This document shows, piece by piece, positions 54,287 through 62,456 of a stretch of DNA of 64,000 nucleotides. The position numbers and the translations under genes are program-made. Source of the stretch: Acholeplasmataceae bacterium (GTDB taxonomy: Bacteria > Bacillota_I > Bacilli_A > Acholeplasmatales > Acholeplasmataceae); NCBI GenBank assembly GCA_021108415.1, contig JAIOQX010000003.1:372001-436000 (forward strand), read 5' to 3'. The stretch's first letter is position 1. Each line of letters opens with the position of its first letter. The notes beneath the pieces were generated by a model that did not search any database, had not been told where the DNA came from, and worked only from the letters and a program-made list of their open reading frames with translations.

Positions 54287-55051
54287 ATGAAAAGAAAAGA
54301 GATTCAAAACTTAACACTATCTACAGTGTTTGCGGCAATCATACTTGTGATGACGTTTGTGCCTCAAGTTGGCTATATTACAATAGGCACGATGGCATTG
54401 ACTTTAATTCACATTCCGGTATTGATTGGTGCTTTTTTGTTGCCTAAAAAATATAGTTTAATGTTAGGCTTTATTTTTGGGATTGGCTCACTCATTAGAG
54501 CGGCAACTACACCTACGGGTATTCTAGATCCTGCATTTGTAAATCCACTGGTTTCAGTGCTACCTAGAATGTTATTTGCATTAGCTGCAAGCTACATTTT
54601 TGATTTGTTTAAATGGTTTAATGTTAAAATTAAAAATTCAAATATTTATATCTTTGGATTTGTAACTTTATTAACAGTCTTTGCAATGTATTATGCATCT
54701 GATGTCATTATTGGTGAAACTGGATGGAATGCAAAAGTAGTACTTCCTATCGTCTTATTACTCATTGCAGCATTTATTACTATCTATTATGCATTGATAT
54801 CTAAGAAGGATAAATCGCAAATGGTGATTCCATCAACATTTTTGATGGCAACAGTCATCCATACTGTTTTAGTTTTAGGATTTTTAGTTGTCTTTGAAAG
54901 AAATTTTATTGAACAATACATACCCTCTGAAGAATTATTAGGATTTATATATACAGTTGCGGTAACAAATGGTTTAATTGAAGCTATATTAGCTGTTTTA
55001 ATTGGTACTCCAATAACACTTGCTTTAACAAAACTTCAAGAAAATCAATAA
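54287..55051 (+). CDS. ECF transporter S component, probably for pantothenate
   Basis: A 254-aa membrane protein with about six hydrophobic segments. The stretch TIGTMALTLIHIPVLIGAFLLP (part of about 30-55) and the N-terminal RKEIQNLTLSTVFAAI are typical of energy-coupling-factor substrate-binding subunits, which bind AxxxA motifs of the shared T component. coaX follows after 14 nt, so pantothenate is the likely substrate (PanT-like). The shared EcfA/EcfT module is not in the window. ATG 54287 is selected by AAGGAG; a reading from 54230 would start upstream of the promoter -10. Confidence 0.8.
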   Translation: MKRKEIQNLTLSTVFAAIILVMTFVPQVGYITIGTMALTLIHIPVLIGAFLLPKKYSLMLGFIFGIGSLIRAATTPTGILDPAFVNPLVSVLPRMLFALAASYIFDLFKWFNVKIKNSNIYIFGFVTLLTVFAMYYASDVIIGETGWNAKVVLPIVLLLIAAFITIYYALISKKDKSQMVIPSTFLMATVIHTVLVLGFLVVFERNFIEQYIPSEELLGFIYTVAVTNGLIEAILAVLIGTPITLALTKLQENQ

Positions 55052-55065
55052 AAGGAGATCAGTTT

Positions 55066-55821
55066 ATGTTTTTATTATTTGATGTTGGCAATACGAATAT
55101 TTTTATAGGGGTATCTGATGGATTTAAAATCATAGACACTTATAGATTGAATACTGAAATCACAAAGACTTCTGATGAATACTACATTCAAATGAAAAAC
55201 ATTATTGATTTTACGATAGTTAAACATGTCGCAATCTCTAGTGTTGTGCCTAGAATTACAGAAAAATTAAAAGAAATTTCTAAAAAATATATAGGACTTG
55301 ATCCATTAGTTGTTGGACCTGGAGTTAAAACAGGATTAAACATTAAAACAGATCATCCAAGAGAAGTGGGTGCTGATTTAATCTGTGATGCTGTAGGTCT
55401 TGATGAAGATATAGACAATGCTTTAATCGTTGATCTTGGTACTGCGATAAAATATATCTATGTTAAAAACAAAACGATTTTAGGTGTTATTATCACACCA
55501 GGTGTGAGTGTATCTATAAAAGCCTTAGTCGGACATACTGCTCTTTTACCTGATATTGATATAGAAGTGCCTAAAAAAGTTTTAGGAACTAACACCATTC
55601 ATTGTATGCAATCTGGTGTCACATATGGTGTTGCAGCTCAAGTTGACGGCTTAATCGATATGGTTAAAAAAGAAGTTAATGAAGATTTTAAAGTTATCTT
55701 GACAGGTGGACTTTCTACGCTGATTGCACCTTTATGCTCACATGATTTAACAGTAGATGTAGATATAATCTTAAAAGGATTATTAAAAATATATAATAAA
55801 AATGAACAATTTCGAAAATAA
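55066..55821 (+). CDS. coaX: Type III pantothenate kinase
   Basis: First enzyme of coenzyme A synthesis. The 251-aa protein has the ASKHA phosphate loop DVGNTNIFIG (5-14), HPREVGADLICDA (about 101-113) and VDLGTAIKY. The upstream ECF S component and this kinase would form an import-and-trap unit for pantothenate. AAAGGAG lies just before ATG 55066. Confidence 0.95.
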   Translation: MFLLFDVGNTNIFIGVSDGFKIIDTYRLNTEITKTSDEYYIQMKNIIDFTIVKHVAISSVVPRITEKLKEISKKYIGLDPLVVGPGVKTGLNIKTDHPREVGADLICDAVGLDEDIDNALIVDLGTAIKYIYVKNKTILGVIITPGVSVSIKALVGHTALLPDIDIEVPKKVLGTNTIHCMQSGVTYGVAAQVDGLIDMVKKEVNEDFKVILTGGLSTLIAPLCSHDLTVDVDIILKGLLKIYNKNEQFRK

Positions 55822-55847
55822 CCAGGAAAATCTGGTTATTTTTTGTT
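55817..55847 (+). terminator. Terminator of coaX
   Basis: 9-bp stem (55817-55825 / 55832-55840, loop GAAAAT) overlapping the stop codon, followed by TTTTT. Confidence 0.8.
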
Positions 55848-55869
55848 AAAATAAAGATAGGTGATAAAT

Positions 55870-57534
55870 ATGGACTATAAAAAGAATTATAAACTATGGA
55901 ATGAATACAAAAACTTAGATCCAAAATTGAGAGCTGAGTTAGATACATTAAACGAAAAAGAGATTGAAGATGCATTTTATACCAATCTTTCTTTTGGTAC
56001 TGGTGGTCTAAGAGGTCTAATGGGTGTTGGAACAAATCGTGTTAATATTTATACCATTAGAAAAGCAACACTTGGATTTGCAAACTATTTAGTGAAAAAC
56101 AATTTATTAGATGGTATTGCAATTAGTTATGATAACAGACATGATTCTAAATTGTTTGCTAAAGAAGCTGCAATGATTTTTGCTGCTAAAGGTATTCCAT
56201 CATTTGTGTATGAAGAATTAAGACCAACACCAATGTTAAGCTTTGCAGTTAGACATTTTAAAGCCAGTGGTGGTATTATGATCACTGCATCTCATAATCC
56301 AAAAGAATACAACGGATATAAGGTGTATGATCAAACAGGTGCTCAAGTAAGCCCTAAGGTCGCAAATATTATCATTGATGAAATCAATGATATTGATAAT
56401 CCATTTGATATTAAAACACTAGATTCAAATCTAATCACATATATTAATGAATCATTTGATGATATATATTTAAAAGCAATCGAAGATGTTCAAATTCATG
56501 ACGAAGAAAAAAGAGTTAAAATCGTTTATTCACCACTTCATGGAACTGGTGGACCAATCATTCCTAAATTTTTAAAATCAAAAGGATATGAAATTTATCC
56601 TTATGAACCACAAATGATTGTTGATCCAAACTTTTCAAATACGCTATCTTCTAATCCAGAAGAAAGTAGCGCATATATAGAAACCATTAAATATGCAAAA
56701 ACATTAGATGCTGATATTGTAATGATTACAGATCCTGATGCAGATCGCTTAGGTATTGCAGTTAAACATAATCATGATTATCATCTTTTAACAGGCAATC
56801 AAACTGCAAGTATTGAATTATACTATATTTTGAGTCAAAAAAAGAAACTTGGAAAACTTTTAATCAATGGTCAAGTCTATACAACAAATGTAACAAGTAT
56901 GTTGATCGATGCGATTGCTAAAAGTTATGAAATTAATGTAGTTACGACATTAACAGGATTTAAGTTTATTGGTGAACAAGCTGAAATCTATCAAGAAACT
57001 AATCCTTACATCTTTGGATGTGAAGAATCCTATGGATCTTTAATCTCTGATGTTGTTAGAGACAAAGATGCTGTTCAAGCAGTTTATATGCTTGCAGAAA
57101 TTACGAATCATCTTAAATTAAAAGATATGTCAATGATTGATTATCTAAATCATATTTACAAAAAATATGGTGCTTATTATGAATTTACACAATCTATTAT
57201 GTTAAAAGGTATTGAAGGCAGTCAAAGAATTGATAAGATCATGGAGCATTTTAGATCAACTCCACCAGTAGTTTTTAATAAACATTTAATTGGCTATGAT
57301 GATGTCTTATTAAGCATAAGAGTAGAAGATGGCATTAAATCTAAATTAAATTTACCTAAATCAAATGTTTTAAGATATATATACGAAGAAGACACTTGGA
57401 TGGTCTTAAGACCAAGTGGTACAGAACCAAAGATTAAAATTTATTATGGAACTAAAAAAGAAACACTTGAAGAAGCGAAAGCTTATTTAGATGAACTAAA
57501 TCAAGCATTTTTAAAACAAATCGAAAGTATTTAA
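55870..57534 (+). CDS. pgcA: Phosphoglucomutase / phosphomannomutase (PgcA-like)
   Basis: A 554-aa alpha-phosphohexomutase interconverting hexose-6-P and hexose-1-P. It has the phosphoserine loop TASHNPKEYNGYKVY (about 138-152), the metal loop DPDADRLGIA, the sugar loop GCEESYG and the phosphate-binding RPSGTEPKIK. Length and RGLMGVG motif fit the PgcA/YhxB group. It would supply glucose-1-P for UDP-glucose and hence glycolipids or polysaccharide. GTG 55861 is rejected because AGGTGA covers it and provides the ribosome binding site for ATG 55870. Confidence 0.92.
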   Translation: MDYKKNYKLWNEYKNLDPKLRAELDTLNEKEIEDAFYTNLSFGTGGLRGLMGVGTNRVNIYTIRKATLGFANYLVKNNLLDGIAISYDNRHDSKLFAKEAAMIFAAKGIPSFVYEELRPTPMLSFAVRHFKASGGIMITASHNPKEYNGYKVYDQTGAQVSPKVANIIIDEINDIDNPFDIKTLDSNLITYINESFDDIYLKAIEDVQIHDEEKRVKIVYSPLHGTGGPIIPKFLKSKGYEIYPYEPQMIVDPNFSNTLSSNPEESSAYIETIKYAKTLDADIVMITDPDADRLGIAVKHNHDYHLLTGNQTASIELYYILSQKKKLGKLLINGQVYTTNVTSMLIDAIAKSYEINVVTTLTGFKFIGEQAEIYQETNPYIFGCEESYGSLISDVVRDKDAVQAVYMLAEITNHLKLKDMSMIDYLNHIYKKYGAYYEFTQSIMLKGIEGSQRIDKIMEHFRSTPPVVFNKHLIGYDDVLLSIRVEDGIKSKLNLPKSNVLRYIYEEDTWMVLRPSGTEPKIKIYYGTKKETLEEAKAYLDELNQAFLKQIESI

Positions 57535-57546
57535 AGGAGAGCTATC

Positions 57547-58800
57547 ATGTATAAAAAAAGAAGAGAAGCCTATTTGAATCAAATTAGTGATCAATCTATT
57601 TCATTATTTTTTTCAGGTATAGCACCTCAAAAATCTAATGATCAATATTATCATTTCTCTGTAAATCGTAATTTTTATTATTTAACAGGCATTAATCAAC
57701 AAAATGTTGTTTTAATGACTGTCAAAGGAAGCAATCAAGAGTCAAGTTATCTATTTATAGAAACCATTGATCCAGTTAAAGCTTTATGGGATGGAGCAGG
57801 TCTTTCATTTGAAGAAGCAAGTGAAGTATCAGGTATAGATCTAGCAAATATTAAAGATATTTTAACGCTAAAATCTTTTATGAATGGATTATTATCTACA
57901 AATAGACGTGCAAGTTATGGTTTAATTGATCAATTTTATTTAGATCTTGATCGTCAATCAGAGATATCTCAACCTACAGCGGCTCAAAGATTTTCAACAT
58001 ATGTTCAAAGCACTTATCCAGCACTTCATATAAAAACAAGTCAGTTGGTTCTAGCAGAACTTAGAACAATTAAAGATCAAAGTGAAATTGAAATGGTTAA
58101 ACAAGCTGTCAAAATTACACATCAAGGGATTAATCAAATCATGGATACGCTTAAACCAGGTAAACATGAATATGAAATACAAGCTGAATATAATTATGTC
58201 TTAAATAAAAATCTTACCAGTCCATCATTTGATACGATTGCAGCATCAGGAAAAAATGCAACCGTTCTTCATTATGTCGAAAATGCTGCAAAAATCAAAG
58301 ATGACACTTTAGTATTATTTGATTTAGGTGTGGATTATAAGTATTATTGTTCAGATGTTTCAAGAACGCTACCTGCAAATGGTAAGTTTACTAAACGACA
58401 AAAAGAAGTATATGAAGTTGTCTTAGAAGCTAATAAGAAAACCATTGAATGGTTAAAACCAGGTATTACGATGAAAGAATTTAATCAATATGGAAAAGAT
58501 ATTTTGATTAAAGGTGCAAAAAGAATTGGCTTAATTAAAGAAGATGAAGAAATTAATCAATATTATTATCATTCACTAGGACATTATTTAGGTTTAGATG
58601 TACATGATGTCGGAAATTATGCAAAACCAATCCCAGAAGGTGCATTAATCACTGTAGAGCCTGGATTGTATATCGCAAGCGAAGGTATAGGTATTAGAAT
58701 TGAAGATGATATTTTTGTGACTAAAGATGGATCAATCAATCTAACACAAAGTATTATTAAAGAAGTTAAAGATATTGAAGATTATATGAATAAAAAATAA
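57547..58800 (+). CDS. Xaa-Pro aminopeptidase (M24B)
   Basis: A 417-aa metallopeptidase removing an N-terminal residue before proline. N-terminal AMP_N domain (about 1-130) with YYHFSVNRNFYYLTGI, then the pita-bread domain (about 175-410) with metal ligands in LFDLGVDYKYYCSDVSRTL, the YYHSLGHYLGLDVHD His, and TVEPGLYI and GIRIEDD Glu residues. AAAGGAG lies 5 nt upstream of the ATG, 12 nt after pgcA, so cotranscription is likely. Confidence 0.93.
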   Translation: MYKKRREAYLNQISDQSISLFFSGIAPQKSNDQYYHFSVNRNFYYLTGINQQNVVLMTVKGSNQESSYLFIETIDPVKALWDGAGLSFEEASEVSGIDLANIKDILTLKSFMNGLLSTNRRASYGLIDQFYLDLDRQSEISQPTAAQRFSTYVQSTYPALHIKTSQLVLAELRTIKDQSEIEMVKQAVKITHQGINQIMDTLKPGKHEYEIQAEYNYVLNKNLTSPSFDTIAASGKNATVLHYVENAAKIKDDTLVLFDLGVDYKYYCSDVSRTLPANGKFTKRQKEVYEVVLEANKKTIEWLKPGITMKEFNQYGKDILIKGAKRIGLIKEDEEINQYYYHSLGHYLGLDVHDVGNYAKPIPEGALITVEPGLYIASEGIGIRIEDDIFVTKDGSINLTQSIIKEVKDIEDYMNKK

Positions 58801-58825
58801 ATTCCAAGCAATTGGAATTTTTTTT
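58799..58825 (+). terminator. Terminator after the M24 peptidase gene
   Basis: 9-bp stem (58799-58807 / 58812-58820, loop GCAA) and T-run. Confidence 0.8.
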
Positions 58826-58873
58826 AAAGTAAAATAGATCAATTTGCCTATTATGAGTTAGGAGGGTTTATCT

Positions 58874-59500
58874 ATGAGAAAATTTTATGTAATGTTATTA
58901 ATGTTTCTAAGTTTATTATTATGTACCAATGTAGTTAATGCAGATTCTAATTATCTAGCTTTTGAAGATTTGACGATCTCTTCAGGAAATCTATTAGGTG
59001 ATTTTTCAAGTAGTGATTATAAAACTTATTACAAAAATGTTGATAAAAGAAAGTTTATGGGCTGGCGTACATATACAGCACATAAAGATATTGAATGTTC
59101 ATATATCACAGAGACGCTATTTTCGTATTATAACAATGGATATTCAGCGATTGAGTATGAATATAGCCTTGATCGTAAAACAACGTCTAAGCTTAGTTTA
59201 TCAGCATCAGGCTCTATCGGCATTAAAACCAGTTCAACAAAACCAGCATTTAAGAATAATTTAGATAGTTCATTAAAACTATCAGCTGATTATACCTCAT
59301 CTGAAGAGATAGAAGAATCTTATACAGTAAAACTAGATGTTGATGCTGGTACTCAAGTTGATTTATATATTTATGGTGAAGGTTTGATTACAAATGGAGT
59401 TGCGGCTAGATATTTCTTTTGGGTTAGAGTCAATCGTGGTGGATATGAAGCATTTGTTGTAACAACTCAATATCAACGTTTGGAGAAAACACGCATATGA
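58874..59500 (+). CDS. Secreted beta-rich protein of unknown function
   Basis: A 208-aa protein with a signal peptide (about 1-24, hydrophobic core MLLMFLSLLLCT; likely cut after VNA) . A lipobox reading at LLLC is possible but less convincing. The mature part is rich in Ser, Thr and Tyr with alternating hydrophobic patterns (KLSLSASGSIGIKTSS, SLKLSADYTSSEE), suggesting beta strands, and no Cys pairs beyond one near 70. The pattern slightly recalls beta-pore toxins, but no family is recognised. GGAGGG (58861-58866) precedes the ATG. First gene of a four-gene overlapping unit with a membrane-anchored protein and an ABC transporter. Confidence 0.65.
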   Translation: MRKFYVMLLMFLSLLLCTNVVNADSNYLAFEDLTISSGNLLGDFSSSDYKTYYKNVDKRKFMGWRTYTAHKDIECSYITETLFSYYNNGYSAIEYEYSLDRKTTSKLSLSASGSIGIKTSSTKPAFKNNLDSSLKLSADYTSSEEIEESYTVKLDVDAGTQVDLYIYGEGLITNGVAARYFFWVRVNRGGYEAFVVTTQYQRLEKTRI

Positions 59501-60276
59501 AACATGTATTCATTTATGTGTTTATAGCTGTTTTAGTCGTCTTTATGATCATCTTGATCAATAAAAATCATGACGAAGTAGACCCTGTTTTATTAAGCAT
59601 TGATACCTATTATAGCTATATTGATCAAGATGATGAAGTGGGTTATATCGATTTTTACATCAATACTAAAAATCATCCTTTAATCGATACAAATAGTTAT
59701 GCAAACTTTAAACTTCATAATATAGATGATTCAAAATCTATAGATTTAGAGCTTAAAGATATTATCTATCACAATCAAGAAATGTATTTAAATGAAACGT
59801 ATCTAAAATATAGTTATGTATTTGATATGCCTTTGTTAGGCTATGATTTTGATATCAAGTCTTGTTATATGAATGTTATATTAATCAATGAAGATGTTTA
59901 TGACATCTATATTGGTGCGATCAGTTTTAAAACGATTGACCATATAGAAAACCATATAAATTGGACTGCACTATCAGGAACAAAAGCAGAGGGACAATAC
60001 TTATCAAGATTAAATCAAATACAAGTCGAATATGATATACTTGATCAAGAAATTGAATCTATATCTTTAGGTAATCTATATGATGTCTCATTTACTATTG
60101 AGGATCAGATACTAGCAATTGATATCGCTTATGAATCACAACTGTTTTATGCATGTCCAATTTATATTACATATATTGATCATCGTAATGATTTAATAAA
60201 TTACTTTGTGTATATTAAAGATTTTGAAACGCTCAAACAATCTGGTCAACTCATTTATCATTATGCACTTAATTGA
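59497..60276 (+). CDS. Membrane-anchored extracytoplasmic protein of unknown function
   Basis: A 259-aa protein with one N-terminal membrane segment (about 4-22) and a large acidic, beta-rich outer domain without recognisable motif (many Tyr, Asp and Ile; two Cys near 126 and 220). Overlaps the secreted protein gene by 4 nt (ATGA) and the ATPase gene by 14 nt, so its product level is tied to both. By position it could be an accessory, receptor or immunity-like protein for the transporter; that is inference. Confidence 0.65.
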   Translation: MKHVFIYVFIAVLVVFMIILINKNHDEVDPVLLSIDTYYSYIDQDDEVGYIDFYINTKNHPLIDTNSYANFKLHNIDDSKSIDLELKDIIYHNQEMYLNETYLKYSYVFDMPLLGYDFDIKSCYMNVILINEDVYDIYIGAISFKTIDHIENHINWTALSGTKAEGQYLSRLNQIQVEYDILDQEIESISLGNLYDVSFTIEDQILAIDIAYESQLFYACPIYITYIDHRNDLINYFVYIKDFETLKQSGQLIYHYALN

Positions 60277-60817
60277 ACTTAAAGAAGCTAGGAAACTATA
60301 TTGTCCAGAAAGCTTTAATTTAAAAATTGAATCTAAAGATTTTATTTTAATTAGTGGAGAAAACGGAAAAGGAAAAACGACATTATTAGAACTTATATTA
60401 GGATTTAAAAAACCTGACAAAGGGTTTATAGAAAAAAAGAAACTAAAGATAGGCTATCTACCTGAGGTTATGATGTTACCACCATTAATTAAAGTGTCAG
60501 ATTATCTTGAAACACTTGCTAGAGTTAAAAAAGATAGACTACAAGAGGATATGATTCATCTGTTTAATATTCCCTTATTTAAATATATTTATCAATTATC
60601 TAAAGGGAATCAACAAAAACTAGCGATCATCACGACATTTATTGGAAAACCTGATTTAGTTATTCTTGATGAACCTTTATCAGGACTTGATCAAGTGAGT
60701 ATGCAAGTTTTAAAAGCGTATTTAAAAAAGAAGAAAGCAGAAGGCTTATCGATTATTGTATCAACACATAAACCAGAATTATTTAAAGATTTAGCCAATA
60801 AGGTTTTATGTCTTTAA
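60263..60817 (+). CDS. ABC transporter ATP-binding protein (short)
   Basis: A 184-aa nucleotide-binding domain, shorter than the usual 220-240. Walker A GENGKGKTT (about 33-41), signature LSKGNQQK (in place of LSGGQ, about 112-119), Walker B VILDEPLSGLD (about 134-144) and the switch His in STHKPE are present. ATG 60263 lies inside the end of the previous gene; longer readings begin well inside that gene with no ribosome binding site. It overlaps the permease gene by 10 nt. The Q-loop region is short, which accounts for part of the small size. Probably exports or acts on a peptide or lipid. Confidence 0.88.
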   Translation: MHLIELKEARKLYCPESFNLKIESKDFILISGENGKGKTTLLELILGFKKPDKGFIEKKKLKIGYLPEVMMLPPLIKVSDYLETLARVKKDRLQEDMIHLFNIPLFKYIYQLSKGNQQKLAIITTFIGKPDLVILDEPLSGLDQVSMQVLKAYLKKKKAEGLSIIVSTHKPELFKDLANKVLCL

Positions 60818-61485
60818 TTATATTAATCTATGTTTCTTATATGCATAAAAAGAAGTATTTGATGCTTGTCATTTATCAATTGATTTCAATTGGATTATTA
60901 GTTTTAATCACACAAAATGAATATGAAAATTTTCATGTGCTACTTTTTCCTAATTTTTATCAAGATTATATCAGTTCTCTTTTCTGCCAAATTTTTTTAA
61001 TTCTAAATGCAATGTTTGTCTTATTTTTGTCAATGGATCATGACCAATCATTTTTTAAACCTTTAATTAGTTTTTTTCATAGAGATAAAGTCTATTTTGT
61101 AAAATATTTATTTTTTGTAATTCACATCATGATCTTTTATATATTTATTATCATGATTTATATGAGTATACCGCATCTTTTAATTGATTTAGATATGCAA
61201 TTTAATGCATTTTTGTTTATAGATATAGGATTAGATATGTTTTTGATTCTAAATTTAATACTCATTTTTATTAAAGATAAGCATAAAACATTAGCAATTT
61301 TAATTGTTTCAATCTATATACTTATATCATTATTTATACCATCTAAGCATGCGTTTATCTACTACATCTTGCCAATATATCAGTTTGATAAAGACATCAA
61401 TTTCATTGAATTATTATATAAAATATGCTATATTAGTCTTGGAATGAGCATTTATTTCCTAAAATCTTTAAAAGAAGATATATAA
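60808..61485 (+). CDS. ABC-2-like membrane permease
   Basis: A 225-aa protein with six predicted membrane segments and hardly any soluble part, very rich in Ile, Leu and Phe. No family motif is visible, but size, topology and a 10-nt overlap with an ABC ATPase make it the membrane half of that transporter. Its stop is followed directly by the infC promoter, so the four-gene unit ends here without a clear hairpin. Confidence 0.7.
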   Translation: MSLIILIYVSYMHKKKYLMLVIYQLISIGLLVLITQNEYENFHVLLFPNFYQDYISSLFCQIFLILNAMFVLFLSMDHDQSFFKPLISFFHRDKVYFVKYLFFVIHIMIFYIFIIMIYMSIPHLLIDLDMQFNAFLFIDIGLDMFLILNLILIFIKDKHKTLAILIVSIYILISLFIPSKHAFIYYILPIYQFDKDINFIELLYKICYISLGMSIYFLKSLKEDI

Positions 61486-61498
61486 GTGTTGTTTATCC

Positions 61499-61527
61499 TT
61501 GACTTTAGAGATTAAAAACAGTATAAT
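61499..61527 (+). promoter_or_regulatory. Promoter of infC-rpmI-rplT
   Basis: TTGACT (61499-61504), 17-bp spacer, TATAAT (61522-61527). Confidence 0.8.
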
Positions 61528-61533
61528 TTAAAA

Positions 61534-61670
61534 GGTAGTGAAAAGAAGAGTTACCCTCTCGCCTGATGGATGAATTCATGGGCAAAAAGTCACATTTAAA
61601 ATTTTTTATTTTAATTGACATTTAAGTGGGTACTTACGTAACCACTTTTTCTTTTCATAAAAGATAATAT
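61534..61670 (+). ncRNA. infC leader with attenuator hairpin (L20-type control)
   Basis: A leader of about 140 nt precedes infC. Near its end, AAGTGGGTAC (61624-61633) pairs with GTAACCACTT (61638-61647) with one mismatch, followed by TTTCTTTT: an intrinsic terminator ahead of infC. An upstream GTTACCC (about 61550-61556) could pair with the GGGTAC of the terminator arm as an alternative fold. In Bacillus L20 represses this operon through such premature termination. The match to that RNA family is inferred. Confidence 0.6.
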
Positions 61671-61685
61671 TTGGAGGTGAAAAAT

Positions 61686-62222
61686 ATTAAACAAAACTAC
61701 TCAAACAAGAAAAATTCAGATCTTGTTAACGAATCGATACCTAATGTAAATCTATTATTCATAGATAATGAAGGTACAAATCATGGTGTAATCCCTAAAA
61801 AAGAAGCAATGAAAATTGCTGCAGAGAAAGAACTAGACTTAGTTGTCGTATCTCCGGATTCAAACCCAATGGTAGCCAAATTGATGGATTATTCGAAATA
61901 TCGTTACGAGCAACAAAGAAAATTAAGAGAAATGAAGAAGAGTCAACGTACAGTAGAAACTAAGGAAATTAGACTTAGTCCAACTATTGATAAACATGAC
62001 TTAGAAACTAAACTTAAACATGCCCTTAAGTTTTTAGCTAAAGGTGATAAAGTTAAAGTCTCAATACGTTTCTTTGGTAGAATGATTACTCACCAAAGTG
62101 TTGGTCGAGAAGTCATCTTAAAATTTATCGAATCAATAGGTAGCAATGCAACAGTTGAGTCCTATCCAAAAATGGATGGTAGAAGCATGATTGCAATACT
62201 TGCGCCAAATCAAAACAATTAG
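61686..62222 (+). CDS. infC: Translation initiation factor IF-3
   Basis: A 178-aa protein, normal for IF-3. N-domain with VNESIPNVNLLFIDNEG (about 13-29), lysine-rich linker (about 80-95), C-domain with KEIRLSPTIDKHD. The start is the non-standard ATT at 61686, 8 nt after GGAGG (61673-61677); no ATG lies in frame between the ribosome site and the conserved N-domain. AUU starts are the hallmark of infC and let IF-3 limit its own synthesis. Confidence 0.95.
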   Translation: MKQNYSNKKNSDLVNESIPNVNLLFIDNEGTNHGVIPKKEAMKIAAEKELDLVVVSPDSNPMVAKLMDYSKYRYEQQRKLREMKKSQRTVETKEIRLSPTIDKHDLETKLKHALKFLAKGDKVKVSIRFFGRMITHQSVGREVILKFIESIGSNATVESYPKMDGRSMIAILAPNQNN

Positions 62223-62240
62223 AAGGAAGGATGTATTCAC

Positions 62241-62441
62241 ATGCCAAAACAAAAAACACATAGTGGATTAAAGAAAAGAATTAAAATTACTGGTACTGGT
62301 AAACTTGTACGCGGACAAGCATATAAAGGCCATTTAGCAGCATCAAAAACAACAAAACAAAATAGAAACTTAAGAGGCGAAACAAGCGTTCATGCATCAG
62401 ATGCAAAACGTATTAAGTCACTTATTTCGAATATGAAGTAG
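62241..62441 (+). CDS. rpmI: 50S ribosomal protein L35
   Basis: A 66-aa basic protein, MPKQKTHSGLKKRIKITGTGKL at the start, with the usual length and C-terminal KRIKSLI. Second gene of the conserved infC-rpmI-rplT operon; AGAAGGAAGG precedes it. Confidence 0.98.
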   Translation: MPKQKTHSGLKKRIKITGTGKLVRGQAYKGHLAASKTTKQNRNLRGETSVHASDAKRIKSLISNMK

Positions 62442-62456
62442 AAGGAGATTTAAAAA

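Noticed and set aside
55715-56035. Reverse-strand ORF of 106 codons over coaX/pgcA
   Set aside because: It is antisense to two conserved genes, has no ribosome binding site and a composition typical of a shadow frame.
61671-61685. TTG 61671 or GTG 61677 as infC start
   Set aside because: Both lie within the GGAGGTG ribosome binding site; ATT 61686 has right spacing and infC is known for AUU starts.
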